NCBI RefSeq assembly: GCF_001571325.1
Contig: NZ_BCTO01000019.1
Location: 215,989-279,988 of the forward strand
Direction: 5' to 3'
Length of the DNA stretch: 64,000 nt
Origin: Delftia tsuruhatensis NBRC 16741
GTDB lineage: Bacteria > Pseudomonadota > Gammaproteobacteria > Burkholderiales > Burkholderiaceae_C
Shown: positions 42,584-51,356 of the stretch, piece by piece
Layout: each line of letters starts with the position of its first letter
How positions within the stretch are numbered: position 1 is the first letter of the stretch
The notes under the pieces: model-generated
The model's database searches: none
The model's input: only the letters and a program-made list of their open reading frames with translations
What the model was told of the DNA's origin: nothing
Position numbers and translations under genes: made by a program

Positions 42584-43972
42584 CTATCCCAGCTTGGGCA
42601 GCAGGTTGAACAGCAGCACCATCAGCAGGCCCACAAAGGACACGATGGACTGCACCACGGTAATGGTCTTGGTGGCCTCGCCCATGCTCATGCCGAAGGA
42701 CTCCTTCACCATCCAGAAGCCCGCGTGGTTGGCATAGTTGAAGAACAGCGAGCCGCAGCCGATGGCCAGCGCCAGCAGCGGCACGTTCAGCGAAGGATCG
42801 GAGGCCGCCAGCGGCGCCAGCAGGCCAGCCGCGCCCACGATGCCCACGGTGGCCGAGCCGGTGGACACCGACAGCAGCATGGCGATCATCCACCCCAGCA
42901 CCAGCGGAGGCAGGGCGAACTGCTGGGTCATGTGGACGATGGCATCGCCCACCTTGGCGCTGGTCAGGATCTGCTGGAAGGCGCCGCCGCCCGCAATGAT
43001 GAGCATGATGCCGGCGATGGGCTTGAGGCTCTGGCCCAGCGCGTCGCGCAGCTTCTCTGCATCGGCGCCGCGCAGATAGCCCAGGGTGATGGAGGCAAAC
43101 ACCACGCCCAGCAGCATGGCCACCAGCGGATTGCCCAGGAAGGCCGCCGCATGCAGCAGGCCCGAATCCTTGGGCAGCAGCACCTCGGCCAGCGCATGCA
43201 CCAGCATCAGCAGCGCGGGCAGCAAGGCGCACAGCACGCCCATGCCGATGCTGGGCGCACTGCCCTCCCCGCCTTCCTTCTTGCCTGATGTGAACTGCTC
43301 CAGCAGGGCTGCATCGGGGCGCGTGCTCATGCGCGGCGTGATGAAGGCGCCGTACAGCGGGCCGCCCAGCACCATGGCGGGGATCACGGCCAGAAAGCCG
43401 TACAGCATGGTCGGGCCGACCGTGGTGTGCAGCGTGGCAATGGCGGTGAGCGGGCCGGGGTGCGGCGGCACCATGCCGTGCATGGCGGCCAGCGCGGCGA
43501 TCACGGGCACGCCCACATAGACATAGGCCGATCCCTTGAAGCGCTCATTGCTTTCCAGCTTGCGCGCCACGCTGAAGATCAGCGGCAGCATGACCACCAG
43601 CCCCACCTCGAAGAACATGGGAATGCCGATCACGAAGGCCACCAGGGTCATGGCCCAGGGAATCATGCGCTCGGACGTGCGCTGCAGGATGGCACCGGCC
43701 AGCCGCTCGGTGGTGCCGGAGTCCGCCAGGATCTTGCCCAGCATGGCGCCCAAGGCAATCACCACGCCCACCGCGCCCAGCGTCTTGCCCGCCCCGTTGG
43801 TGAGGTTCTTGACGATCTCGCCCGGCGCCATGCCCGTGGCAAAGCCCACGCCGATGGAAACCACCAGCAGCGCCAGCAGGGGATGAAGACGGATGCGCGA
43901 GACGATCAGCGCGACCAGGACCAGCACGCTGGCCAGCGCGATGAGCAGCAGTTGGGCATCGAATGAAGACAT
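42584..43972 (-). CDS. GntP-family gluconate/organic-acid:H+ symporter
   Basis: 462-residue inner-membrane permease with about twelve hydrophobic segments. GntP-family features include VSIGVGFATGMAPGEIVKNLTNG, MLGKILADSGTTERLAG, HGMVPPHPGPLTAI and the C-terminal GSATVGIVGAAGLLAP. Members import gluconate, 2-keto-3-deoxygluconate, glycerate or idonate. There is no kinase or dehydratase beside it, so the substrate is open. It is a single-gene unit with no clear Shine-Dalgarno before the ATG. Confidence 0.92.
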   Translation of the reverse strand: MSSFDAQLLLIALASVLVLVALIVSRIRLHPLLALLVVSIGVGFATGMAPGEIVKNLTNGAGKTLGAVGVVIALGAMLGKILADSGTTERLAGAILQRTSERMIPWAMTLVAFVIGIPMFFEVGLVVMLPLIFSVARKLESNERFKGSAYVYVGVPVIAALAAMHGMVPPHPGPLTAIATLHTTVGPTMLYGFLAVIPAMVLGGPLYGAFITPRMSTRPDAALLEQFTSGKKEGGEGSAPSIGMGVLCALLPALLMLVHALAEVLLPKDSGLLHAAAFLGNPLVAMLLGVVFASITLGYLRGADAEKLRDALGQSLKPIAGIMLIIAGGGAFQQILTSAKVGDAIVHMTQQFALPPLVLGWMIAMLLSVSTGSATVGIVGAAGLLAPLAASDPSLNVPLLALAIGCGSLFFNYANHAGFWMVKESFGMSMGEATKTITVVQSIVSFVGLLMVLLFNLLPKLG

Positions 43973-44141
43973 AGGAGGCTTGGAGTTGTGTTTTTATGAT
44001 GGACGCCCGCACGCTGGGATGCATGCGGTTTCCAATCGCTACAAATCCTATGCCTGACCCTGAAGGGGGCCTGTAGGCTCCAGGCTTGTTCGCAGGAGAC
44101 TGGCTCAGAGCCGTGCCTCCCGTTCCACTACTGCAAGACCA

Positions 44142-44921
44142 ATGAACAACCTCGGCTCCGCTGGCACTCTCGAAGTCTTTGTCAGAGCCCCCATCCAGCC
44201 GGAATTTGTGGATTTGGTGGCAGATGCGCGCGCAGCCATCGCCAGCGCCCTCGGCGAGGCGCTGGACAGCCTCTACCTGTATGGCAGCGTGGCGCGCGGC
44301 TGCGCGAGGGCGGGCTTCTCGGACCTGGACCTGACGATCGTGCTGGCCCGCCCCCTCTCCAGGCAGGAGAGCGCCCGGTTGGAACAATCGCGCCAGGACC
44401 TGCAACTACGTCACAAAGAAGTCGTGAAGATCGATTTCGACCTGGGCACTCTGCAAGAGGTGCTGGACCCGGCCCATCTCTACAGCTGGGGCTACTGGCT
44501 CAAGCATGAGTGCCGCTGCATCCATGGAGAAGACCTGGCGCAGCAGTTTGAGGCGTTCGAGCTGTCCAGGGCGATTGCACAAGCCGTCAATGGTGACTAC
44601 GTGCAGGTGCTGAACGACTACCTGCAGCGCATTGCTGCAACCCGGGACGACATGGAGGCCCTGCGCCTGCAACGCGAAGCCGCACGCAAGCTGATCCGGG
44701 CCACCAATGTGCTGCGCCCCTGCTCAGGGGGCTTCTGGCCGCGCACGCTGGAGGAGTTCGCCGATTGCTTTGCGCAGCTCCATCCGGGAATGGCGCAGTC
44801 CATGGCTTTCTTTCTGGCGCAGTCAAGGACGCCCGAGGCACCCAGAGCTCGTTTCAACGCAGAGCTTTCGGCCTTCATCAGCTGGATTCGGCGCCAGCGG
44901 GCTGCATCTACGGCAGTCTAG
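44142..44921 (+). CDS. Nucleotidyltransferase-domain protein
   Basis: 259-residue protein of the polymerase-beta-like nucleotidyltransferase superfamily. The N-terminal domain carries YGSVARG and, a few residues on, DLDL (GS-x9-DxD), the catalytic signature, at about residues 46-62, with a third acidic residue in KIDFDL. The C-terminal half is all-helical, as in aminoglycoside adenylyltransferase-like and HEPN-associated proteins. It is not a recognised resistance gene. A stand-alone gene with no antitoxin-like partner, so a MNT/HEPN toxin-antitoxin role is not supported by context. Confidence 0.75.
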   Translation: MNNLGSAGTLEVFVRAPIQPEFVDLVADARAAIASALGEALDSLYLYGSVARGCARAGFSDLDLTIVLARPLSRQESARLEQSRQDLQLRHKEVVKIDFDLGTLQEVLDPAHLYSWGYWLKHECRCIHGEDLAQQFEAFELSRAIAQAVNGDYVQVLNDYLQRIAATRDDMEALRLQREAARKLIRATNVLRPCSGGFWPRTLEEFADCFAQLHPGMAQSMAFFLAQSRTPEAPRARFNAELSAFISWIRRQRAASTAV

Positions 44922-45015
44922 GTACCGGGCAACGCCAGGGCCCAAGCCGCCAAACGCCTGGCTGCCACAAAAGCTTCAAATCTCCGTCACCGCACCGTCA
45001 CGCGCAGCGGGTGCA

Positions 45016-45045
45016 ATGTAAACGTTTTCAAGAAATCGTTTACAT
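45016..45045. promoter_or_regulatory. Operator of the LacI-family gene, abutting its start codon
   Basis: ATGTAAACG (45016-45024) and CGTTTACAT (45037-45045) are perfect 9-bp inverted arms with a 12-nt spacer. The AAACG/CGTTT core is typical of LacI/PurR-family sites. The right arm ends two bases before the ATG, leaving no room for a Shine-Dalgarno, so the site probably overlaps the initiation region and mediates autoregulation. Confidence 0.7.
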
Positions 45046-45047
45046 CC

Positions 45048-46037
45048 ATGAGCATCACCGAGGTTGCACGCCGCGCGGGCCTGTCCGTCGCCACTGTTTC
45101 GCGGGTTTTCAATTCGCCGGAGGTGGTCAATGCGCAAACGCGCAGCACGGTGCTGCGTGTGGCGCAGGAAGTGGGCTATGTGGCCAATGCCAGCGCCCGC
45201 ACGCTGCGCACGCGCAGCAGCAAGGTGCTGGGCGTGGTGCTGCCCACGCTCACCAATCCGGTGTTTGCCGAGTGCCTGCAGGGCATTGCCTCACAGGCGG
45301 CGCTGCGCGGCTATGCGATTTCGCCTTGCACCACCGAATACGACCACGCCGGTGAAGACGCGGCCACCACGCGGCTGCTGGCCAGCGGGGTGGATGCGCT
45401 GGTGCTGGTGGTCTCCAACCCTGGCGATTCGGCGGCGCTGGCGCGTGTGCGCCAGGCCGGCAAGCCCTATGTGCTGGCCTATCACCACACCCATGAGCAT
45501 GCCTGCGTGGGCGTGGACAACACGGGCGCCGTCAGGGAGCTGGTGCTGCGCCTGGCTGCGGCAGGCCACAGCCGCATCGGCATGGTCACGGGCCAGTTGC
45601 AGGCGTCCGACCGCGCCCAGCAGCGCTGCCGTGGCTATGCGCTGGGCATGCAGGCCGCAGGCCTGGCGCCGCTGCCGGTCTGGGAGGTGCCCTTTGCCGC
45701 CACCGCCGTGCAGATGCTGCAGCAGCACCTGAGCGAGCAGGCCCCGCCCACGGCCATTGTCTGCAGCAACGATCTGCTGGCGATACGCACCATACGCGCG
45801 GCATCGCTGGCCGGGTTCTCCGTGCCTGCGGACCTCAGCGTGGTCGGCTTTGACGGGATTGCCATGGCCGGCGATCTCACGCCTTCGCTGGCCTCGATTT
45901 CCCAGCCCAACCACGAGATCGGCTCGGCCTGCGTGCGCCTGCTGTGCGATGCGCTGGCGGGCAAGAAAACCCTGGCCGCGCAAGACAGCCTGTGCCTGCC
46001 GCATGGCTGGCGCAGCGGCGAGTCCTGCCGGCTCTGA
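45048..46037 (+). CDS. LacI-family transcriptional regulator
   Basis: 329-residue repressor. The HTH at residues 2-22 (ITEVARRAGLSVATVSRVFN) is followed by the hinge (VGYVANASARTLRTRSSKVLGVV) and a periplasmic-binding-protein-like effector domain (IVCSNDLLAI, LSVVGFDGI). The gene heads an ABC-transporter operon, 79 bp upstream of the binding-protein gene, so it should sense the transported compound or its product. A palindromic operator lies directly against its start codon. The weak or absent ribosome-binding site suggests low or leaderless translation. Confidence 0.92.
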   Translation: MSITEVARRAGLSVATVSRVFNSPEVVNAQTRSTVLRVAQEVGYVANASARTLRTRSSKVLGVVLPTLTNPVFAECLQGIASQAALRGYAISPCTTEYDHAGEDAATTRLLASGVDALVLVVSNPGDSAALARVRQAGKPYVLAYHHTHEHACVGVDNTGAVRELVLRLAAAGHSRIGMVTGQLQASDRAQQRCRGYALGMQAAGLAPLPVWEVPFAATAVQMLQQHLSEQAPPTAIVCSNDLLAIRTIRAASLAGFSVPADLSVVGFDGIAMAGDLTPSLASISQPNHEIGSACVRLLCDALAGKKTLAAQDSLCLPHGWRSGESCRL

Positions 46038-46116
46038 AACCAACAACAGCGGCCCGCGCAAGCCAAGGCCGCGCCCTTCCCTTCCCCACGCTCCCCCACC
46101 TCTTCGAGTACGCACC

Positions 46117-47142
46117 ATGAAACTGACTGCCCTCCCCTTCAAGCTCTCCTTCAAGCGCCTTGCCCTGCTGGCCGCCACCACTGCCGTCTGCGGAACGGCG
46201 CTGGCCCAGAGCGCCATCTGCTACAACTGCCCGCCCGAATGGGCCGACTGGGGCACGCAGATCAAGGCCATCAAGGCCGATACCGGCATCACCGTGCCGC
46301 CCGACAACAAGAACTCCGGCCAGTCGCTGGCCCAGCTGGTGGCCGAGAAGGCCAGCCCCGTGGCCGATGTGACCTACCTGGGCGTGACCTTCGCCATCCA
46401 GGCGCAGAAAGAAGGCGTGGTCGCCGCCTACAAGCCCGCCCACTGGGACCAGGTTCCCGCCGGCCTCAAGGACCCCAAGGGCGAGTGGGTGACCATCCAC
46501 TCGGGCACGCTGGGCTTCATGGTCAACAAGGCGGCGCTGGGCGGCAAGCCCGTGCCGCAGTCCTGGGCAGACCTGCTCAAGCCCGAGTACAAGGGCCTGG
46601 TCGGCTACCTGGACCCGGCATCGGCCTTCGTGGGCTATGTGGGCGCCGTGGCCGTGAACCAGGCCATGGGCGGCACGCTGGACAACTTCCAGCCCGCCAT
46701 CGACTACTTCAAGAAGCTGCAGAAGAACGAGCCCATCGTGCCCAAGCAGACCTCGTATGCACGCCTGCTGTCGGGCGAGATCGGCATCCTGCTGGACTAC
46801 GACTTCAACGCCTACCGCGCCCGCTACAAGGACAAGGCCGACGTGGACTTCGTGATCCCCAAGGAAGGCACCGTGGTGATGCCCTATGTGATGAGCCTGG
46901 TGAACAAGGCGCCGCACACGGACAACGGCAAGAAGGTGCTGGACTATGTGCTGTCCGACAAGGGCCAGTCCATCTGGGCCAACGCCTACCTGCGCCCCGT
47001 GCGTGACGTGGCCCTGCCCAAGGAGGTGGCCGGCCATTTCCTGCCCGCCAGCGAGTACGCACGCGCCACCTCGGTGGACTACCAGAAGATGGCGGATGTG
47101 CAAAAGGGCTTCTCCACGCGCTACCTGCGTGAAGTGCGTTGA
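46117..47142 (+). CDS. ABC transporter substrate-binding protein (PotD/PhnS-like)
   Basis: 341-residue periplasmic binding protein with a signal ending TALAQS and a cysteine pair just after it (AICYNCPPEW). Domain features such as SPVADVTYLGVTFAIQAQ, GTLGFMVNKAALGGKPVPQSWADLLKPEYKG and LDPASAFVGYVGA are those of the iron/polyamine/2-aminoethylphosphonate binding-protein class. It is followed by two permeases and an ATPase in the same operon. The phosphodiesterase at the end of the operon suggests an organophosphate ligand, which is inference. Confidence 0.88.
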   Translation: MKLTALPFKLSFKRLALLAATTAVCGTALAQSAICYNCPPEWADWGTQIKAIKADTGITVPPDNKNSGQSLAQLVAEKASPVADVTYLGVTFAIQAQKEGVVAAYKPAHWDQVPAGLKDPKGEWVTIHSGTLGFMVNKAALGGKPVPQSWADLLKPEYKGLVGYLDPASAFVGYVGAVAVNQAMGGTLDNFQPAIDYFKKLQKNEPIVPKQTSYARLLSGEIGILLDYDFNAYRARYKDKADVDFVIPKEGTVVMPYVMSLVNKAPHTDNGKKVLDYVLSDKGQSIWANAYLRPVRDVALPKEVAGHFLPASEYARATSVDYQKMADVQKGFSTRYLREVR

Positions 47143-47996
47143 GCCAGGCGGACTGCATCGTGGGCATTTCCTCCCAAGCGCCAGGCGACTGGCGCGCCCG
47201 CGCGCTGCTGCTGGCCTGCAGCGCGCCGGCCGTGGCCTTCTTTGCCGCGTTCTGGCTGCTGCCGGCCGGCCTGCTGCTGGCGCTGCCGGCGCGTGAAGGC
47301 TGGCGCACCTATTTCGCCACGCTGACCGACGCGCTGTACCTGCAAAGCCTGCTGCAGACGCTGGCCCTGTCGCTGGCCGTGACCCTGGCCACGCTGCTGA
47401 TCGGCGCGGTGATGGGCATTGCGCTGGCGCGCCACCGCTTCACGGGGCGCGGCCTGCTGCTGTCGCTGCTGACGCTGCCGCTGTCGTTTCCGGGCGTGAT
47501 CATCGGCTTTTTCATCATCCTGCTGGGCGGGCGCCAGGGCGCGCTGGCCGACCTGTCGGTGGCCCTGGGCGGCGAGCGGATCACCTTCGCCTACGGGCTG
47601 CTGGGCCTGTTCCTGGGCTACCTGTACTTCTCGCTGCCGCGCGCCATTGCCTCCTACACGGCAGCGGCCGAGGCGCTGGACCCGCACCTGGAAGAGGCCG
47701 CGCGCTCGCTGGGCGGCAATGGCTGGAGCGTGGCGCGCGATGTGTGGTGGCCGCAGCTGCTGCCCACCACGCTGGCCTGCGGTGCCATCGTGTTCGCCAC
47801 GTCGGTCGGCGCCTTCGGCACGGCCTTCACCCTGTCGAGCAAGTTCGAGGTGCTGCCCATCACCATCTACAACGAGTTCACCAACTACGCCAACTTTGCC
47901 CTGGCCGCCAGCCTGTCGATCAGCCTGGGGCTGATCACCTGGCTGGTGCTGTGGCTGTCGCGGCGCTGGGCGGGTCCCGCCGCCACAGGAGTCTGA
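47139..47996 (+). CDS. ABC transporter permease 1
   Basis: 285-residue inner-membrane permease with six predicted segments. The EAA-loop is ...EALDPHLEEAARSLGGNGWSVARDVWWPQLLP. The open frame begins with TTG at 47139 overlapping the stop of the binding-protein gene (TTGA), which would couple translation; a GTG at 47160 is an alternative. With the next gene it forms the heterodimeric channel. Confidence 0.88.
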   Translation: MSQADCIVGISSQAPGDWRARALLLACSAPAVAFFAAFWLLPAGLLLALPAREGWRTYFATLTDALYLQSLLQTLALSLAVTLATLLIGAVMGIALARHRFTGRGLLLSLLTLPLSFPGVIIGFFIILLGGRQGALADLSVALGGERITFAYGLLGLFLGYLYFSLPRAIASYTAAAEALDPHLEEAARSLGGNGWSVARDVWWPQLLPTTLACGAIVFATSVGAFGTAFTLSSKFEVLPITIYNEFTNYANFALAASLSISLGLITWLVLWLSRRWAGPAATGV

Positions 47997-47998
47997 CC

Positions 47999-48796
47999 AT
48001 GCGGACCACACAAAAAATGCCACCGCTGATGTGGCTGGTGACCGCCACCGTCACCCTGTTCATGCTGGCGCCCATGCTGCTGTCGGTGCTGGCCGGGCTG
48101 GTGCAGAACTACGGCCAGGGCCTGTCCAGCGGATTGACCACGCGCTGGCTGGCCGAGGTCTGGGCCGGCTACGGCAATACCGTGCTGATGTCGCTGCTGC
48201 TGGCCTGCGCCTGCGTGGCCATGACCTTGGTGCTGGGCGTGCCCTGCGCCTATGCGCTGGCGCGCAGCCGCTCGCCCTGGGCCCGGCATTTCGAGGAACT
48301 GCTGACCCTGCCCGTGGCCATTCCGGGCCTGGCCAGCGCCCTGGCCCTGCTGCTGGCCTATGGCAGCGTGGCCGCCTTCCGCCAGAGCTTTGCCTTCATC
48401 CTGGTGGGCCATGTGGTGTTCACCCTGCCCTTCATGGTGCGCATGGTGGGCTCGGCACTGCGCCGCCAGGAGCTGGTGGCGCTGGAGGAGGCTGCGCGCA
48501 GCCTGGGCGCCTCGTTCGCGCAGCGCTTCCTGGGCGTGCTGGTGCCTGCCGTGCTGCCTGCCATCGTGGCTGCCTGCCTGATGGTGTTCACCCTGTCCAT
48601 GGGCGAGTTCAACCTGACCTGGATGCTGCACACGCCGCTGACGCGCACCCTGCCCGTGGGCCTGGCCGACAGCTATGCGTCCATGCGCATCGAGGTGGGC
48701 TCGGCCTACACCCTCATCTTCCTCATCGTCATCCTGCCCGTGATGTGGCTGCTGCAGGCGCTGGGGCATTTCATCGAGAAGCATTATGGAAAGTAA
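47999..48796 (+). CDS. ABC transporter permease 2
   Basis: 265-residue permease with six hydrophobic segments and an EAA-loop (VALEEAARSLGASFAQRFLGVLVPAVLP). CAGGAG precedes the ATG two bases after the previous stop, so translation is coupled. The ATPase gene begins inside its last codons (11-bp overlap). The two-permease arrangement is like that of PotBC/PhnUV. Confidence 0.9.
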   Translation: MRTTQKMPPLMWLVTATVTLFMLAPMLLSVLAGLVQNYGQGLSSGLTTRWLAEVWAGYGNTVLMSLLLACACVAMTLVLGVPCAYALARSRSPWARHFEELLTLPVAIPGLASALALLLAYGSVAAFRQSFAFILVGHVVFTLPFMVRMVGSALRRQELVALEEAARSLGASFAQRFLGVLVPAVLPAIVAACLMVFTLSMGEFNLTWMLHTPLTRTLPVGLADSYASMRIEVGSAYTLIFLIVILPVMWLLQALGHFIEKHYGK

Positions 48797-49847
48797 CAGC
48801 GTCGCCATCGACATCCGGCAGTGCGCCAAGACCTATGCCGACGGAACGCGCGGCCTGCAGGCCACCGACCTGCGCGTGGAGCCCGGCGAAGTGCTGGCCC
48901 TGCTGGGACCCTCGGGCTGCGGCAAGACCACGCTGCTGCGCATCATCGCGGGGCTGGAGACGCCGGATGCGGGCAGCCGCATCGCCTTCGGCGACACCGA
49001 CGTCACCCGCGTGCCCATAGAAAAGCGCCAGGTGGGCATGGTGTTCCAGCACTACGCGCTGTTCCCGCAGATGAGCGTGCAGGCCAACATAGCCTACGGC
49101 CTGCGCATACGCGGCGTGTCCGAGCAGGAGCAGCGCCGCGTGGTGGGCGAACTGGTGGACTTGGTGCGCCTGAACGGCCTGGAGCACAAGCGCCCGGCCG
49201 AACTGTCCGGCGGCCAGCGCCAGCGCGTGGCCCTGGCCCGCGCCGTGGCATCGCGCCCGCGCGTGCTGCTGCTGGACGAGCCGCTGACCGCGCTGGACGC
49301 CAAGCTCAAGGAAACCCTGCGCGACGAGCTGGCACAGCTGCTGCGCCAGCTGCGCATCACCGCCGTCCACGTCACGCACGACCAGCAGGAGGCCATGGCC
49401 ATTGCCGACCGCATGGCCGTCATGCAGGCAGGCCGCATTCTGCAGGTGGGCGACGGTGAGAGCCTGTACCGCCGACCGGCCCATCCCTTTGTCGCCACCT
49501 TCCTGGGGCGCGTGAACCAGGTCGAACGCAGCGAAGACGATGCGCGCAGCAACCGGCTGGCGCTGGCCGGCATGGAGCTGGCCTGCCCGGCCGAATGCAC
49601 GGGCGCGGCCCGGCTGCTGCTGCGCCCTGAAGACATCGAGGTCTGCGCCGCCGGCACGCCGGGCGCCGTGCCCGCATCGGTGGCGCGCCGCGTCTTCCTG
49701 GGCGACCGCCTGCAGCTCACGCTGGAACTGGCGGGCCACACGCCGCTGATGGCCGACGTGGCCCGCGACCACGCCGCGCAATCGGGCGACCGCGTGGCCT
49801 TGCGCATCGCCCCCCACCAATGGATGCCCAACCATGCCCACGCCTGA
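48786..49847 (+). CDS. ABC transporter ATP-binding protein (MalK/PotA-like)
   Basis: 353-residue ATPase. Motifs are Walker A GPSGCGKTT near residue 39, Q-loop VFQHYALFPQMSV, signature LSGGQRQRVALARA, Walker B LLLDEPLTALD and H-loop VTHDQ. The C-terminal third (TGAARLLLRPEDIEV...) is a TOBE/OB-fold domain typical of importers of sugars, polyamines and phosphonates. It overlaps both neighbours. Confidence 0.93.
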   Translation: MESNSVAIDIRQCAKTYADGTRGLQATDLRVEPGEVLALLGPSGCGKTTLLRIIAGLETPDAGSRIAFGDTDVTRVPIEKRQVGMVFQHYALFPQMSVQANIAYGLRIRGVSEQEQRRVVGELVDLVRLNGLEHKRPAELSGGQRQRVALARAVASRPRVLLLDEPLTALDAKLKETLRDELAQLLRQLRITAVHVTHDQQEAMAIADRMAVMQAGRILQVGDGESLYRRPAHPFVATFLGRVNQVERSEDDARSNRLALAGMELACPAECTGAARLLLRPEDIEVCAAGTPGAVPASVARRVFLGDRLQLTLELAGHTPLMADVARDHAAQSGDRVALRIAPHQWMPNHAHA

Positions 49848-50694
49848 AACCCTGCGCCCCTCCATGACCACCTTCCTGGCCCAGCTCACCGACCTGCACA
49901 TCCGCGAACCCGGCCGCCTGACCTACCGCCGCATCGATACCGCCCAATACCTGGAGCGCACGGTGCAAAGCGTGCTGGCCCTGCCCCAGCAGCCGCACGC
50001 CCTGGTGATCACCGGCGACCTGACCGACTTCGGCCGGCCTGCCGAATACGCCCACCTGCGCAGCCTGCTGGCACCGCTGGGCACCCTGCCCGTCTACCTG
50101 CTGCCCGGCAACCACGATGACCGCGACGCGCTGCGCACCGCCTTTCCCGAGCATCCCTGGCTGCGCAGCGAAGGCTTCATCCAGTACGCCGTGGACATTG
50201 GCGCGCTACGGCTGATCGCGCTGGACACCGTGGTGCCCGGCCACAGCGAGGGCGCGCTGTGTGAGGAGCGCCTGCAATGGCTGGAGCTGCAACTGGCCGC
50301 CAGCGAAGGCCGCCCCGTGGTCATCGCCATGCACCACCCGCCCTTCGAGACCCTGATAGGCCACATGGACAAGATCGGCCTGCTGCAGGGTGCCCAGGCG
50401 CTGGAAGACCTGGTGCGCCGCCACCCCAACGTGCAGCGCGTCATCTGCGGCCACCTGCACCGCAGCATCCAGGTCGCCTTCGGCGGCACGGTGGCCATGA
50501 CCTCGCCTGCGCCCGCCCACCAGGTCTGCCTGGACCTGGCGCCCGACGCCGCATCGGCCTGGACGCTGGAGCCGCCCGGCTTCATGCTGCACGCCCTGCC
50601 GCCCGGCGGCCGGCTGGTCAGCCATGCCGTGGCCAGCGGCCAGTTTGACGGCCCGCACCCGTTCTGGGATGCGCAGGGGCGGCTGATCGACTGA
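49834..50694 (+). CDS. Metallophosphodiesterase (GpdQ/class III cyclic-nucleotide phosphodiesterase-like)
   Basis: 286-residue calcineurin-like phosphoesterase. The dinuclear-metal signature is complete: QLTDLHI (Asp, His), ITGDLTDFG, PGNHDDR, AMHHPPF and CGHLHRS. GpdQ-type enzymes cleave glycerophosphodiesters and similar diesters in the cytoplasm. The gene overlaps the end of the ATPase gene by 14 bp, so it is the enzymatic end of the transporter operon. The start could be 49834 or the ATG at 49864 (MTTFLAQ). Confidence 0.9.
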   Translation: MPTPETLRPSMTTFLAQLTDLHIREPGRLTYRRIDTAQYLERTVQSVLALPQQPHALVITGDLTDFGRPAEYAHLRSLLAPLGTLPVYLLPGNHDDRDALRTAFPEHPWLRSEGFIQYAVDIGALRLIALDTVVPGHSEGALCEERLQWLELQLAASEGRPVVIAMHHPPFETLIGHMDKIGLLQGAQALEDLVRRHPNVQRVICGHLHRSIQVAFGGTVAMTSPAPAHQVCLDLAPDAASAWTLEPPGFMLHALPPGGRLVSHAVASGQFDGPHPFWDAQGRLID

Positions 50695-50740
50695 GCCCGG
50701 ACGCGCGCGGCCCTGGTGAAAGCCGACGAGAATATCCGCC

Positions 50741-51331
50741 ATGGATATCAACAACATCAAGGGCCGCCTGGACTTCCTGCGCGAGGCGGAAAAGCTCAAG
50801 AGCGTGCTGCGCAGCGCCCACACCTCCACCGGCCGCACCGAAAGCACGGCCGAGCACAGCTGGCGCCTGTGCCTGATGGCCATCGCCTTCGAGGACCAGT
50901 TCGCACAGCTGGACATGCTCAAGCTGCTCAAGCTTTGCGTGATACACGACCTGGGCGAGGCCATCCACGGCGACATCCCCGCCGTGGAAAAGAACCAGCA
51001 CCCCGACAAGAGCGCGCAGGAAAAGGCCGACCTGCTGCACCTGACCCGCTCGCTGCAGCCCGGGCACCGCGACGCCATCATGGCCCTGTGGCAGGAGTAC
51101 GAAGACGCCGCCACGCCCGAGGCCCGCGCCGTCAAGGCCCTGGACAAGCTGGAGACCATCCTGCAGCACAACCAGGGGATCAATCCGCAGGATTTCGACT
51201 ACGGCTTCAACCTGGGCTACGGCAGGAAGTACACGGGCGCCGATCCTCTGTTCGCCCAGGTGCGCAGCCTGCTCGACGAGGACACGCGCCAGAAAATGGG
51301 CGCCGCCGCGCAGGACGCCAGCGCGACCTAG
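50741..51331 (+). CDS. HD-domain phosphohydrolase (YfbR/HDDC2-like)
   Basis: 196-residue HD protein. The metal-binding set is visible: His in STAEHSWR near residue 39, CVIHDLGEAIHGD (HD pair) near residue 69, and the later Asp in VKALDKLE. YfbR-type members dephosphorylate 5'-deoxynucleotides. It follows the phosphodiesterase gene by 46 bp on the same strand and may be in the same transcript, but the functional link is uncertain. Confidence 0.88.
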   Translation: MDINNIKGRLDFLREAEKLKSVLRSAHTSTGRTESTAEHSWRLCLMAIAFEDQFAQLDMLKLLKLCVIHDLGEAIHGDIPAVEKNQHPDKSAQEKADLLHLTRSLQPGHRDAIMALWQEYEDAATPEARAVKALDKLETILQHNQGINPQDFDYGFNLGYGRKYTGADPLFAQVRSLLDEDTRQKMGAAAQDASAT

Positions 51332-51356
51332 CTGCGCCAGCGCCCCTGTGGCCGCG

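Noticed and set aside
44142..44921. MNT/HEPN toxin-antitoxin system.
   Set aside because: No partner gene; the protein is longer than minimal nucleotidyltransferase antitoxins.
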